A model generated the notes under the pieces. The model did no database searches, had not been told where the DNA came from, and was given only the letters and a program-made list of their open reading frames with translations. Below, in pieces: positions 1 to 7,439 of a stretch of 17,137 nucleotides of DNA (its first letter is position 1; the number at the start of each line of letters is the position of its first letter). Position numbers and translations under genes: made by a program. This DNA is from an uncultured Verrucomicrobiota bacterium (lineage in GTDB: Bacteria; Verrucomicrobiota; Kiritimatiellia; RFP12; UBA1067), in NCBI GenBank assembly GCA_946543025.1, contig CAMNLN010000035.1:1-17137 (forward strand), in the 5' to 3' direction.

Positions 1-416
1 ACCACGCCGTTCATCGTGAGCGTCACCTCGATGGCCTCCAGATACTCCTCTTTCGTAAGCAGCTGTCCTTCGAGCGACTTGAGGGTGATGGTGCTCTTCG
101 GAAGGTCAGGAGCCGGGATGATCGTCTTCTGGCACTGCTCGGCGTAGGCGTCCAGCACGAGTTCAAGAGGAGCCTGGTTGAAGACAAGCGCCGGTACGCC
201 GTTCGTTCCCTTGGGTGCGTTCTTGATCGCCTCCCTGGCTTCTTCGGCAGACGCCTCTTGCTGCTGCGCCGCAGCTTGCGTTCCCGGACGCGCAAGGCCG
301 GAGCGGCGGTTCAGCAAGGAGCCGCCGCGGCGCAGGCCCTGGGGTGCCTGGAGCTGTCCCAGGCCTGCGGTCGCCGCCAGGCCCGCGCACGCCACCGTGA
401 TCAGAAATCTCTTCAT
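1..416 (-). CDS. gspD: Type II secretion-type secretin, N-terminal part (GspD-like), truncated by window edge
   Basis: Only the first 138 codons are present; the gene continues beyond base 1. The product would form the outer-membrane secretin channel of a type II secretion system. Residues 1-20 (MKRFLITVACAGLAATAGLG) are a Sec signal peptide. Residues 21-73 are a Gln/Ala/Arg-rich linker. Residues 74-138 fit a secretin N0 domain: VFNQAPLELVLDAYAEQ, then a TITLKSLEGQLL strand and the EAIEVTLTMNGV helix and strand. No AMIN domain precedes N0, which favours GspD over the pilus secretin PilQ. The ATG at 416 overlaps the stop of the upstream GspM-like gene by four bases, so the two are probably translationally coupled. 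The channel-forming domain lies outside the window, so the GspD assignment rests on N0 and on the neighbours. Confidence 0.75.
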   Translation of the reverse strand, partial: MKRFLITVACAGLAATAGLGQLQAPQGLRRGGSLLNRRSGLARPGTQAAAQQQEASAEEAREAIKNAPKGTNGVPALVFNQAPLELVLDAYAEQCQKTIIPAPDLPKSTITLKSLEGQLLTKEEYLEAIEVTLTMNGV

Positions 417-964
417 TTGCTCTTTCCTTCCTCGCGCAGGTACGCGCAACAGATTGTCATCTTGCCCTTCAGGTAGCCGGTGTTCTTGCCGGAGTTGGAT
501 ATGCCGATGGACCGTACGTCGAACATCGCGTGGTCGGCCGTCTCAAGCGCATACAGAAACTTCACGAGACTCTGGAGCGACGCGGTCCACTCGAGGTCGA
601 TCTCAAGCTTGTTCAGCACGCCCTCCTGCTCCTCCTTGCCGTAGTTCTGCTTGTTGATGGCGACGTTGTGCTCGTCCGCCAGGCCGCTGAGGCGGCGCTG
701 CCACAGGACGTTCGCCAGCTCGTTCTCCTCCAGCACGGGGATCTTCTCCTCCTCCTCGAGGTAGGCCGCTTCCAGCGAACCGCGCCTTGTAATCAGGTTC
801 TTTTCCCTCTGATAGGTCTTCACTGCCTCGTCGTAGCCCTTGGCCGACTTCCGCCACTCGCCGCTAAACTTCATGAACCACAGGATCGCCGCAAGGCCGT
901 ACAGGGCCAAGATGATGACCGCCAGCAGGATGGCCCGGTCTCTCAACGAAAGATTTCCCATCAT
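413..964 (-). CDS. GspM/PilO-like inner-membrane assembly protein
   Basis: The product has 183 residues. A short cytoplasmic N-terminus (MMGNLSLRDR) is followed by one membrane helix at about residues 11-31. Next comes a charged, probably coiled-coil stretch (about 35-90) rich in Glu, Lys and Arg, then a periplasmic alpha/beta domain (about 95-180). This is the bitopic architecture of GspM and PilO, the partners of GspL/PilN in the inner-membrane platform of type II secretion or type IV pili. Sequence identity in this family is low, so the call rests on architecture plus position between a GspL-like gene and a secretin gene. It overlaps both neighbours by ATGA. A purine-rich GGAAGGGGG precedes the first ATG; a second in-frame ATG follows directly, so the start could be one codon later. 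Confidence 0.7.
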   Translation of the reverse strand: MMGNLSLRDRAILLAVIILALYGLAAILWFMKFSGEWRKSAKGYDEAVKTYQREKNLITRRGSLEAAYLEEEEKIPVLEENELANVLWQRRLSGLADEHNVAINKQNYGKEEQEGVLNKLEIDLEWTASLQSLVKFLYALETADHAMFDVRSIGISNSGKNTGYLKGKMTICCAYLREEGKSK

Positions 965-2472
965 CTGGCCCCCTTCCGTCCGCTGGCGCGGCGCGCCGGC
1001 CTCTCGTCCTCGTCCGGTTCCTTCAGCGTGGCGACGATCCGGAACTGGTTCTTGCTCATGCCGCCGGGAATCTCCACCCCGCCGGGGAACAGCTTGTTGC
1101 CTTCGGAGTCCTCCAGCTCGTGCAAGGCCTTCTGGTAGTCGAGTGCGTTCTGCGAGTCCGCGATCACCTGAAGCGCCACCGCGTCGTCGCGCGTGTAGCG
1201 GAACTCGCGCAGACGGATGTCGTCGCCTTCCGGCAACGCGTCAGCAATATGCTTGAGGAGCATCAGCGCGCCGTGCTCGCGGTCGCTGTACCCCTGCACC
1301 ATCTTGAGTTTCGTCTGGATGCTCTTGGCCTCCTTGAACGCGGCCTGGTGGCGCTTCGACTGTGCAGCCTGCCGTGCCGCCAGCTGGCCGTACACGATCG
1401 GCACGCCCACGAAGACGCCCATGACGGCCAGCCAGACGGCCATCGCGGCCGAAACGCCAACCGTCAGCTTCTTCTTGAAGCGCGCCTCGCGCAACGCCGC
1501 CGTCCACTCCGCCGGCGTCACGTCGCACGTCGCGCCCTCCGCCGCGCGCTGCGCCACGCCTTCCGCGGACTCATATTCGTCCGTCGTCGTCTCCGCCACG
1601 CGCACCGGACCGAACGCCGCCAGCTTCTCGAGCGTCGCCGCGTCCACAGGCGTTTCGGAGAACACCACCACGTCGCCGATGGCCCTCTCCCCGCCGAACG
1701 CCTCGCCCTGCAACAGCGAAAGCGTCACGTCGCGCGCCAGTTCGTCCGGCGACCGCTCCTCGCCGCCCAGACCCCGAAGCAATACGGGCGCGTCATCGTC
1801 CAGCACGATCACGTCCCAGCCGTCGTCGAGGTTCATCAGCACCAGGCGACGCGCCGCCCCCTCCTTCGCGCAGATCTGCGGCCAAAAGGCACGAAGCCGG
1901 CCGAGAGCCGTGATGTCCGTCTTCGTCACGCGCACCTTCGCCGCCGCCAGGGCCTCCGACACGTCTTCGGCCGCCGACGACGGAAGCGCCGCCGCCAAGG
2001 CAACAATCTCGGTATCCGTCTCCGCCACTGTCTCCACGCCCGTCACCAGCGGCTCGTCCGGGAACGGAGAAATCTTCCGAAGCTCCTCCTGTGCCTTTTC
2101 TTCCAAGTCCTCACGATCGTCCACCGGCAGGCGAAGAACCTTTACCAACAGGCGGGAAAGCGGCACCGACAGGATAACCTCGCGTGTCTTGAACGCCGTT
2201 GCCGCTTCATGGAAGGCCTGCGCGAGCAGGTCGGCCGCAGCCGTCTCCTGCGCACCCTCTTCCGTTCCGTCGCCGTTCGGAGAAGCGGCGTTCTCGCCGC
2301 TTCCGCTCTCTGCGGCATCCTCCTCTGATGGAATTCCCTGCCCCGTAGTTTCTTCTGCGGCCACCGACCACGTTTCGGCCGCCAGCCGCGAAAACGTCCC
2401 TCCCGACTCCGCCAGCCGGACTCCTCGCAGGAATTTCCCTTCAAGGGACAACACTGTCACTTCTTTTGCCAT
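961..2472 (-). CDS. GspL / PilM-PilN-like inner-membrane platform protein
   Basis: The product has 503 residues and is the first gene of the secretion operon. Residues 1-330 resemble the cytoplasmic actin-like domain of PilM/GspL, including VILSVPLSRLLVKVLRLP (about 99-116) and a following EELRKISPFP segment typical of that fold. One membrane helix spans about 336-360. Residues 361-480 form a helix plus a ferredoxin-like periplasmic domain as in PilN/GspL. In the family, this protein links the cytoplasmic ATPase to GspM. Residues about 35-80 are a Glu/Ala/Gly/Ser-rich low-complexity insertion, unusual within the first subdomain. The C-terminal tail is acidic, then Arg/Lys-rich. The ATG at 2472 has no Shine-Dalgarno sequence; a -10 box ends seven bases upstream, suggesting a leaderless message. 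It could equally be called a PilM-PilN fusion. Confidence 0.72.
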   Translation of the reverse strand: MAKEVTVLSLEGKFLRGVRLAESGGTFSRLAAETWSVAAEETTGQGIPSEEDAAESGSGENAASPNGDGTEEGAQETAAADLLAQAFHEAATAFKTREVILSVPLSRLLVKVLRLPVDDREDLEEKAQEELRKISPFPDEPLVTGVETVAETDTEIVALAAALPSSAAEDVSEALAAAKVRVTKTDITALGRLRAFWPQICAKEGAARRLVLMNLDDGWDVIVLDDDAPVLLRGLGGEERSPDELARDVTLSLLQGEAFGGERAIGDVVVFSETPVDAATLEKLAAFGPVRVAETTTDEYESAEGVAQRAAEGATCDVTPAEWTAALREARFKKKLTVGVSAAMAVWLAVMGVFVGVPIVYGQLAARQAAQSKRHQAAFKEAKSIQTKLKMVQGYSDREHGALMLLKHIADALPEGDDIRLREFRYTRDDAVALQVIADSQNALDYQKALHELEDSEGNKLFPGGVEIPGGMSKNQFRIVATLKEPDEDERPARRASGRKGAR

Positions 2473-2479
2473 TCGGTCT

Positions 2480-2508
2480 ATTATCTCATTTTACGGGCCG
2501 ACATGCAA
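2480..2508 (-). promoter_or_regulatory. Sigma70-like promoter for the secretion operon
   Basis: On the minus strand, TTGCAT (2508-2503) is followed by a 17-base spacer and GATAAT (2485-2480). A TGA directly before the -10 gives an extended -10 (TGN). The -10 ends seven bases before the ATG at 2472, so transcription should start at or within a base or two of the start codon. Confidence 0.6.
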
Positions 2509-2571
2509 GACGCACGTCACGGCGAAAGAATATATGTGTCCGACCTTGAATGATGACAAACTTTTCCGTCC

Positions 2572-2600
2572 TTGCGCCACGACGCGAAAAGTCTTATACT
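2572..2600 (+). promoter_or_regulatory. Sigma70-like promoter for hydF
   Basis: TTGCGC (2572-2577), a 17-base spacer and TATACT (2595-2600). The expected transcription start is near 2607-2609. This excludes the upstream in-frame ATG at 2572 as the hydF start and supports the ATG at 2638. The promoter lies back to back with the secretion-operon promoter in a 165-base gap. I saw no operator-like palindrome between them. Confidence 0.6.
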
Positions 2601-2608
2601 TTCTCCGC

Positions 2609-2650
2609 ATGAATCACAGAAAACAACAGGACCCGACATGGCAGGCTTGA
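2609..2650 (+). CDS. Possible leaderless 13-residue leader peptide overlapping the hydF start
   Basis: The ATG at 2609 begins eight bases after the TATACT box and opens a frame encoding MNHRKQQDPTWQA, with its TGA at 2648-2650. It overlaps the first codons of hydF (ATG 2638) in another frame. Its placement relative to the -10 matches three other probable leaderless starts in this window. It has no homology-based support and may be chance. Confidence 0.2.
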   Translation: MNHRKQQDPTWQA

Positions 2651-3762
2651 CCGAAACCCCTTCGGGCGACCGTGTGCGCCTCGCCTTCTTCGGGCGGCGC
2701 AACGCCGGCAAGAGCACGCTCATCAACGCCCTCGCCGGGCAGGAAGTCGCCATCGTGAGCGACGTGCCCGGCACAACCACCGACCCCGTCTCCAAGGCGA
2801 TGGAGATTCTGCCCCTCGGCCCATGTCTCCTCACCGACACCGCCGGCCTCGACGACGAGGGTTCGCTCGGCGCAGAGCGCGTTCGGCGTTCCCGCGAGGT
2901 CCTCGCCGCCGCCGATATCGCCATCATCGTCACGGCGGACACGCTCGGCCCTCTTGAAAAAGACCTGATCGCCGACTGCGACCGCCGCGACGTCCCCCAC
3001 CTCGTCTACGTGCGCGGAGACGACGTCGACGCCTTCCGCCACAAGATCGCCGCCCTCGCCCCCACCGACCCGCCCCGCCCGCTCGTCTCGGACCTCGTCT
3101 CCCCTGGCGACTGCGTCGTCTGCGTCTGCCCCATCGACTCCGCCGCCCCAAAGGGCCGTCTCATCCTCCCCCAGCAGCAGGTAATCCGCGAATTGCTTGA
3201 TGGCGCAGCATCCGCTTTCGTCTGCCGCGAGACCGAACTTGCCGCCGCTCTCGTCCAGCTCGCAGCCCAGCCACGATTTGTCATCACGGACTCGCAGGCG
3301 TTCGGCGCCGTGAGCAAGGTCGTCCCTCCCGAAATTCCCCTCACCTCCTTTTCCATTGTTTTCGCGCGCGCGAAGGGCGACCTCGCCGCGTACTGCGCCG
3401 GCGCGGCGGCAATGAAGGGACTGAAGGACGACGATACCGTCCTCATCAGCGAAGGGTGCACGCACCACCGCCAGTGCACGGACATCGGAACCGTCAAGCT
3501 GCCGAAGTGGATCCAGTCATATACGGGCAAAAAACTGAACTTCGCCTGGACTTCCGGCAACGCCTTCCCGGACGACCTCACCCCCTATGCGCTCGTTGTC
3601 CACTGCGGCGGCTGCATGCTCACGCGCCGCGTCGTCCAGAACCGCATCGCCCGTTGCCGCGCGGCCGGCGTCCCCGTCACGAACTACGGCATCTGCATCG
3701 CCGCGTGCCACGGCATCCAGGCGTCGCCCGAAACCTGCATGGTGAAAAGGCTAAAAAGTTAA
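2638..3762 (+). CDS. hydF: [FeFe]-hydrogenase H-cluster maturation GTPase HydF
   Basis: The product has 374 residues. HydF is the GTPase scaffold that, with the radical-SAM enzymes HydE and HydG, assembles the 2Fe subcluster and delivers it to [FeFe] hydrogenase. The GTPase domain shows a P-loop GRRNAGKST (19-27), a TTTDPV switch (about 46-51) and G3 DTAG (67-70). APKGRLILPQQQVIRELLD (about 170-188) is typical of HydF. The C-terminal iron-sulfur domain carries the hallmark C-x-H (Cys274, His276), then 45 residues, then His322-Cys323-Gly-Gly-Cys326. Oddly, the G4 position reads RGDD rather than NKxD. The start at 2638 is chosen because AGGA lies six bases upstream and the promoter places transcription start near 2607. 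No hydE, hydG or hydrogenase gene is in the window. The protein implies an anaerobic, hydrogen-metabolising host. Confidence 0.93.
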   Translation: MAGLTETPSGDRVRLAFFGRRNAGKSTLINALAGQEVAIVSDVPGTTTDPVSKAMEILPLGPCLLTDTAGLDDEGSLGAERVRRSREVLAAADIAIIVTADTLGPLEKDLIADCDRRDVPHLVYVRGDDVDAFRHKIAALAPTDPPRPLVSDLVSPGDCVVCVCPIDSAAPKGRLILPQQQVIRELLDGAASAFVCRETELAAALVQLAAQPRFVITDSQAFGAVSKVVPPEIPLTSFSIVFARAKGDLAAYCAGAAAMKGLKDDDTVLISEGCTHHRQCTDIGTVKLPKWIQSYTGKKLNFAWTSGNAFPDDLTPYALVVHCGGCMLTRRVVQNRIARCRAAGVPVTNYGICIAACHGIQASPETCMVKRLKS

Positions 3763-3776
3763 ATGGCTAAAAAGTT
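3749..3776 (+). repeat. 12-base direct repeat at the hydF/dehydrogenase junction
   Basis: GGCTAAAAAGTT occurs at 3749-3760 and again at 3765-3776, separated by AAAT, giving a 16-base period. The first copy encodes the last codons and stop of hydF. The second encodes MAKKF at the start of the next protein. AT-rich words like this stand out against the GC-rich surroundings and resemble the short tandem words near 16148-16172. Confidence 0.6.
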
Positions 3777-4674
3777 TCCAAGCTATCTCCTCTGGCTCAA
3801 CTGGCCGATCGGCGCGTTTCGGCTCAATGCGCGTTCACTCGCCGTGTTCAAGGAATGTGCCGGCCCTCGCGCCAAGATCGCCGTCGTGCGCAGCGAACGC
3901 GCCTTCCTCAAGGCTCTCCCATCCGCCACCCACGCCATCGTGTGGGAATTCAAGAAAGAATGGTTCGCGCGCGCGAAGCGCCTGCGCGTCCTCGCGACGC
4001 CCGCCGCCGGGCGCGAGCTGCTGCCCACGGACGCCGAGATGCCGCCGGGCGTCGTGCGCGTCAACGGTGCGTTCCACGGCGCGATCATGTCCGAGACGGT
4101 CGTCGCCTGCCTCTTCGCCCATGCGCGCGGACTCTACCGCGCCTACGACTGGCAGCGCGCGGGTGTCCTCTGGCCGCGTTCCGAGCTGAGTCCCTTCTGC
4201 TCGCTCGTCGCCGGCACGAAGGCCGTCATCCTCGGCTACGGCAAGGTCGGCCATGCCATCGGCGCGAAGCTGGAGGCCCTCGGCGTCTCCATCGTCGGCA
4301 TCCATCGCGCCAACTTCGCCGACCTCAAGCCCGCACTCAGGACGGCAGACTGGCTCATCGTCGCGCTTCCCTCGGACACGGGCACGGACAACCTCGTGGA
4401 CGCCGCCGTCCTTCGCGCGATGAGGCGCTCCGCCGTCCTCGTCAACGTCGGGCGCGGCAACGCCGTGGACGAAGACGCGCTCGTCCAGGCCCTCCGCGCG
4501 CGACGCATCGCCGCCGCGTATCTCGACGTCTTCAAGAACGAACCCCTCACGGCGGCTTCGCCCCTCGCGGCCGACCTTCCCGGCCTCGTGCGCCTCCCGC
4601 ACGGCTCCGCGTTCGCGCCCGACTACCTGCCGTTCTTCTTTCGCGAACTCCAGAAAGGAGGCTGGCTCGCATGA
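3763..4674 (+). CDS. D-isomer-specific 2-hydroxyacid dehydrogenase family protein (NAD-binding)
   Basis: The product has 303 residues and should be a cytoplasmic NAD(P)-dependent oxidoreductase interconverting a 2-hydroxyacid and a 2-oxoacid. The substrate cannot be read from sequence. The Rossmann motif is ILGYGKVGHAIG (Gly158, Gly160, Gly163), preceded by a short N-terminal catalytic-domain half. The three catalytic positions of the family are present: Arg231 in VNVGRG, Glu260 in DVFKNEP and His280 in LPHGSAF. At about 300 residues it is slightly shorter than typical members. The ATG directly follows the hydF stop and lies inside a short direct repeat, with only a weak AAAAGG 12 bases upstream. 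No other plausible start exists before Met93. It is probably co-transcribed with hydF; a functional link to it is not evident. Confidence 0.85.
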   Translation: MAKKFPSYLLWLNWPIGAFRLNARSLAVFKECAGPRAKIAVVRSERAFLKALPSATHAIVWEFKKEWFARAKRLRVLATPAAGRELLPTDAEMPPGVVRVNGAFHGAIMSETVVACLFAHARGLYRAYDWQRAGVLWPRSELSPFCSLVAGTKAVILGYGKVGHAIGAKLEALGVSIVGIHRANFADLKPALRTADWLIVALPSDTGTDNLVDAAVLRAMRRSAVLVNVGRGNAVDEDALVQALRARRIAAAYLDVFKNEPLTAASPLAADLPGLVRLPHGSAFAPDYLPFFFRELQKGGWLA

Positions 4675-5090
4675 ATCCCCTCTACAACGTCGCGTCCGTC
4701 GAGGAGACCTGGGCCGTGGCCCGCCAGTTCGCCGCCGAGCTGAAGCCGGGCGACGTCGTGTGCCTCGAAGGCGACCTCGGCGCGGGCAAGACGACCTTCA
4801 CGCAGGGTCTCGCGGCCGCGCTCGGCGCGAAACGCGCCGTCACCAGCCCCACATTCTGCCTCGTGGTGGAGCATCCCACCGAAAAGTTTTTGCTCGTGCA
4901 CATGGATCTCTACAGGCTCCATGACGCGGACGACGTGCTGACCATCGGTTGGGAAGACTACCTCGCCCGCAACGCCGTCCTCTTCGTGGAATGGCCCGAC
5001 CGCGCGGGCGACCTCATTCCCGCCACGGCCCGCCACGTCGTCTTCACGCTCGGCGACGCGCCCGATTCCCGCACGATCTCCTTCCGCTAG
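4671..5090 (+). CDS. tsaE: tRNA threonylcarbamoyladenosine biosynthesis ATPase TsaE
   Basis: The product has 139 residues, a normal length for TsaE (formerly YjeE). With TsaB and TsaD it makes the t6A modification at position 37 of ANN-decoding tRNAs; TsaE is the small P-loop ATPase. The Walker A motif is GDLGAGKTT (34-42). It is followed by SPTF (59-62), HMDLYRL (77-83), and EWPDRAGDLIP (107-117) with the family's conserved Glu-Trp-Pro. The ATG overlaps the dehydrogenase stop as ATGA, and a strong AAAGGAGG lies nine bases upstream (4654-4661), inside the end of the preceding gene. It is the last gene of this plus-strand run. A 32-base gap separates it from a convergent gene, and no clear terminator is visible there. 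Confidence 0.93.
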   Translation: MNPLYNVASVEETWAVARQFAAELKPGDVVCLEGDLGAGKTTFTQGLAAALGAKRAVTSPTFCLVVEHPTEKFLLVHMDLYRLHDADDVLTIGWEDYLARNAVLFVEWPDRAGDLIPATARHVVFTLGDAPDSRTISFR

Positions 5091-5122
5091 AGATATTCGC
5101 AGCGCCCCGGACACGCACGTGC

Positions 5123-7357
5123 CTATTCGTCGCGCGTCATGCCCAAATGCAGCAGCGGCAACGCCTTCTCCGCGCGACGGTCGAAGTTGAATACCGTAAA
5201 GCCGCCCAACCCCAGTTCGCGCACGATCAGGATTTGCTTCGCCAGGCGCACCGCGTCCCGTCCGTCGTTCCGCCAGGTGGAAAGCCCGATGCCGGGATAG
5301 ACCGGCACCTTGCCCGCGATTCGCTTCTGCGGGACGACCTGTCCCCTGAAGAGCGCCGGAGACTCCACGTAGTCCATCGGGCAGACGAAGTCGAGCAACC
5401 CCTCGCGGCACCAGGACGGCCAGTCCTGCCCCACGTTCGACGGCGACGTTTCCGCGTTCGTGAACACGGCGGCGGACACCTTCACGCCCGGCGTCTCGGC
5501 GCGGACGCGCCGCGAGACCTCCCGCACCACGGCCGTGACGTTCGACGTGCGGAAGTCCTGCCACAGCCGTCTTATCCGCTCGTCCGTCCGCACGGCGGCC
5601 GGCCAGTTCGTCACCGTCCCGCCGACCATCGCCTCGAACCGCGCGCGGCAACCCGCGCAGAAGCAGTGCGTACCGTCCGGATAGCGGATGTAGTCGAAAT
5701 GTATGCCGTCCACGCCCTTCTTCGCCAACTCCAGCATCGCCTCGATCTCAAGCTTCCGGTTGTCGGGATGGGACGGACAAAGCCAACCTGGCTTCGCCGC
5801 GCCGCCGTATGTCACCTGCGTACGGTTGGCTGCCGCCATCTTCGCCGCGACCGCCGGGTCTGCGCAATTTCCCATGTTCCAGCACACCTTCCACACATGG
5901 CACTGCACCCCGTGCTTGCGGCAGGCGGCAAGGCACTGTTCGAGCGCGTCGCCCTGCGTCGCCACCTCGGCCGCTGTCGGCAGCACCGCCGATCGGTAGA
6001 ACGCCGTTCCGCCCCACGCAAGGTTCGGATGCAGCGCGTTGAAGCCGTTCTCCTTCAGGAAGCGTACCGACTCGTCCCACGTTCGGCCGCCGCCCAGTCC
6101 GTACGCGCTGTGGCACCAGAACGCGCGATGCTCTCCCGCCTTGGGCTTCTGCGCCGCCAGCCATGCGCGGTCATCCGCCGCCTGCTTCGCCACGACCGCC
6201 TCGCGCGCCTCGACCTTCTCCTTCAGGGACGGCGCGAGGTCGCACATGATCGAACGCATCAGCGCGGCGCTCTCCCCTTCCGTTCCGCCCAGCCATACGT
6301 GCGCCATGTAGATGCCGGCGGAAGTCCGTACAATCGCCGGCAGCTCCAAGGACGAACGGTCGCCCGTCGCCCATGTCGCCACCACCTCGGCGCCGAACGC
6401 AGGCAATTCCACGCGCTGCGTCATCCACGACGTTTGCGGCGCGAACGCCGGCTGGCCGGGAAGCCCGCGCCCGGACTTGAGAAATCCGGCGATCGGCTTT
6501 GGCGGCCGGATCACGCTCTTCTGGCGTACGCCCAGAAGTTCCGCCACCTCGGCGGGCAGCGAGTAGCACGCCAATATCTTCCGGCCCGCCGCGACGAACT
6601 GCTTGAGCGCGGGGAACGTCTCTGCCGGAAAAGACGTGTTGTACGGCAGCACGGCGGCGGACACCTCCGCCAGCTGGTTGGTCGTCAAGTCCGTGTCCGC
6701 GATCATCGAACAGCCGATGCCTAACGCCTCCAGCGTGGCCGACACGTTGGCGGCGAACGTCAAGTACGCCTTGCCCTCGGCCCCGCCCTTTGCCGCCTGC
6801 GCGCCGGCATAGACGATGGCGACATCCGGCTTGCCGCCGCCGAGGTACGCCACGTTGGCGATCCGGCAGGTGGCGTCCAGGGGCTCGCCGCGCCAGCCGG
6901 AGATGCGCATGAGCGAGATATCGCCCCACCCGTCCGGCGCGTCCTCCACGCGCGTCTCGGCCTTGCGGACGACGACGCGCTGCCAGACGCCTGACGCCTC
7001 CGGCGAGAAGGTGCCGTGATACCAGCCCTTGCCGCTCTTGAAATAGCAGCTGAACGCGGTGAACGGGCGCAGGTCGTCGCACCAGAAGTCGAACTGGATG
7101 CCGGGGCGCACGCGCAAGTCGCACGCGAACGGGATGTCCCAGATCGTCCGTGCCGCGCCCGTCTTCGCGAAGTTGGCCTTCAGCGTCGCGACGTTGTTTG
7201 TGCGTTCCGCCCATGCAGGCACGATCTCCAGCGTCTCGTCCTTCGGCGGCGGCTCGGCAAGAGACGGCGGAGGATTGCTCTTGTCGGAACAGCCTCCGAA
7301 CAGCGTCGCAAGCACGAACATACGCGCGCATATGTTCAAAATCGCTTTTCTTTCCAT
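5123..7357 (-). CDS. GHL10 (DUF187)-type glycoside hydrolase lipoprotein
   Basis: The product has 744 residues and is probably anchored in a membrane by its lipid. The N-terminus MERKAILNICARMFVLATLF, then GGC with Cys23, is a lipoprotein signal, though the -3 residue is Phe rather than the usual Leu. Residues about 42-175 look like a beta-sandwich, possibly carbohydrate binding. Residues about 178-375 resemble a flavodoxin/amidotransferase-like fold (DVAIVYAGAQ; later FPALKQFVAAGRKILACYS). Residues about 408-740 are a TIM barrel of the glycosyl-hydrolase-like 10 family, with HFDYIRYP (553-560) as its hallmark and a nearby Cys-rich CFCAGC (565-570). In related families the Asp of this motif sits in the active-site cleft; the substrate is unknown. 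The ATG has no Shine-Dalgarno sequence and lies six bases after an extended -10 box. The gene follows the PATR gene on the same strand. Confidence 0.82.
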   Translation of the reverse strand: MERKAILNICARMFVLATLFGGCSDKSNPPPSLAEPPPKDETLEIVPAWAERTNNVATLKANFAKTGAARTIWDIPFACDLRVRPGIQFDFWCDDLRPFTAFSCYFKSGKGWYHGTFSPEASGVWQRVVVRKAETRVEDAPDGWGDISLMRISGWRGEPLDATCRIANVAYLGGGKPDVAIVYAGAQAAKGGAEGKAYLTFAANVSATLEALGIGCSMIADTDLTTNQLAEVSAAVLPYNTSFPAETFPALKQFVAAGRKILACYSLPAEVAELLGVRQKSVIRPPKPIAGFLKSGRGLPGQPAFAPQTSWMTQRVELPAFGAEVVATWATGDRSSLELPAIVRTSAGIYMAHVWLGGTEGESAALMRSIMCDLAPSLKEKVEAREAVVAKQAADDRAWLAAQKPKAGEHRAFWCHSAYGLGGGRTWDESVRFLKENGFNALHPNLAWGGTAFYRSAVLPTAAEVATQGDALEQCLAACRKHGVQCHVWKVCWNMGNCADPAVAAKMAAANRTQVTYGGAAKPGWLCPSHPDNRKLEIEAMLELAKKGVDGIHFDYIRYPDGTHCFCAGCRARFEAMVGGTVTNWPAAVRTDERIRRLWQDFRTSNVTAVVREVSRRVRAETPGVKVSAAVFTNAETSPSNVGQDWPSWCREGLLDFVCPMDYVESPALFRGQVVPQKRIAGKVPVYPGIGLSTWRNDGRDAVRLAKQILIVRELGLGGFTVFNFDRRAEKALPLLHLGMTRDE

Positions 7358-7363
7358 GCGCCC

Positions 7364-7372
7364 ATTATATCA
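7364..7372 (-). promoter_or_regulatory. Extended -10 promoter of the GHL10 lipoprotein gene
   Basis: On the minus strand, TGA (7372-7370) directly precedes a consensus TATAAT (7369-7364). Six bases later comes the ATG at 7357. No convincing -35 hexamer is visible 16-18 bases upstream, as is common for extended -10 promoters. Transcription would start at or near the A of the ATG. Confidence 0.55.
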
Positions 7373-7393
7373 TTTCATCGTCAGACGACCACG

Positions 7394-7423
7394 CGAGAAC
7401 GGTTTTCTTTCCGTGTTCTCTCG
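7394..7423 (-). terminator. Imperfect hairpin between the PATR gene and the lipoprotein gene
   Basis: The arms CGAGAACGG (7394-7402) and CCGTGTTCTCTCG (7411-7423) pair with a small bulge around an eight-base loop (7403-7410). It lies just after the stop of the PATR gene in the direction of transcription. There is no T-tract directly behind it, so a terminator role is doubtful; it may only protect the 3' end of the mRNA. Confidence 0.25.
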
Positions 7424-7439
7424 ACCTTTCGTGGCAGAC

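Noticed and set aside
2572..2637. ATG at 2572 as the hydF start
   Set aside because: It coincides with the -35 box and lies upstream of the predicted transcription start. The extra residues match nothing typical of HydF.
1217..2650. A 477-codon plus-strand frame across the GspL-like gene
   Set aside because: Ser/Arg/Ala-rich shadow of the GspL-like gene. Only its last 14 codons (2609-2650) fall behind a promoter, and they are treated separately.
5091..5122. Possible bidirectional terminator between convergent tsaE and the lipoprotein gene
   Set aside because: The 32-base gap contains no stem of useful length and no T-tract on either strand.
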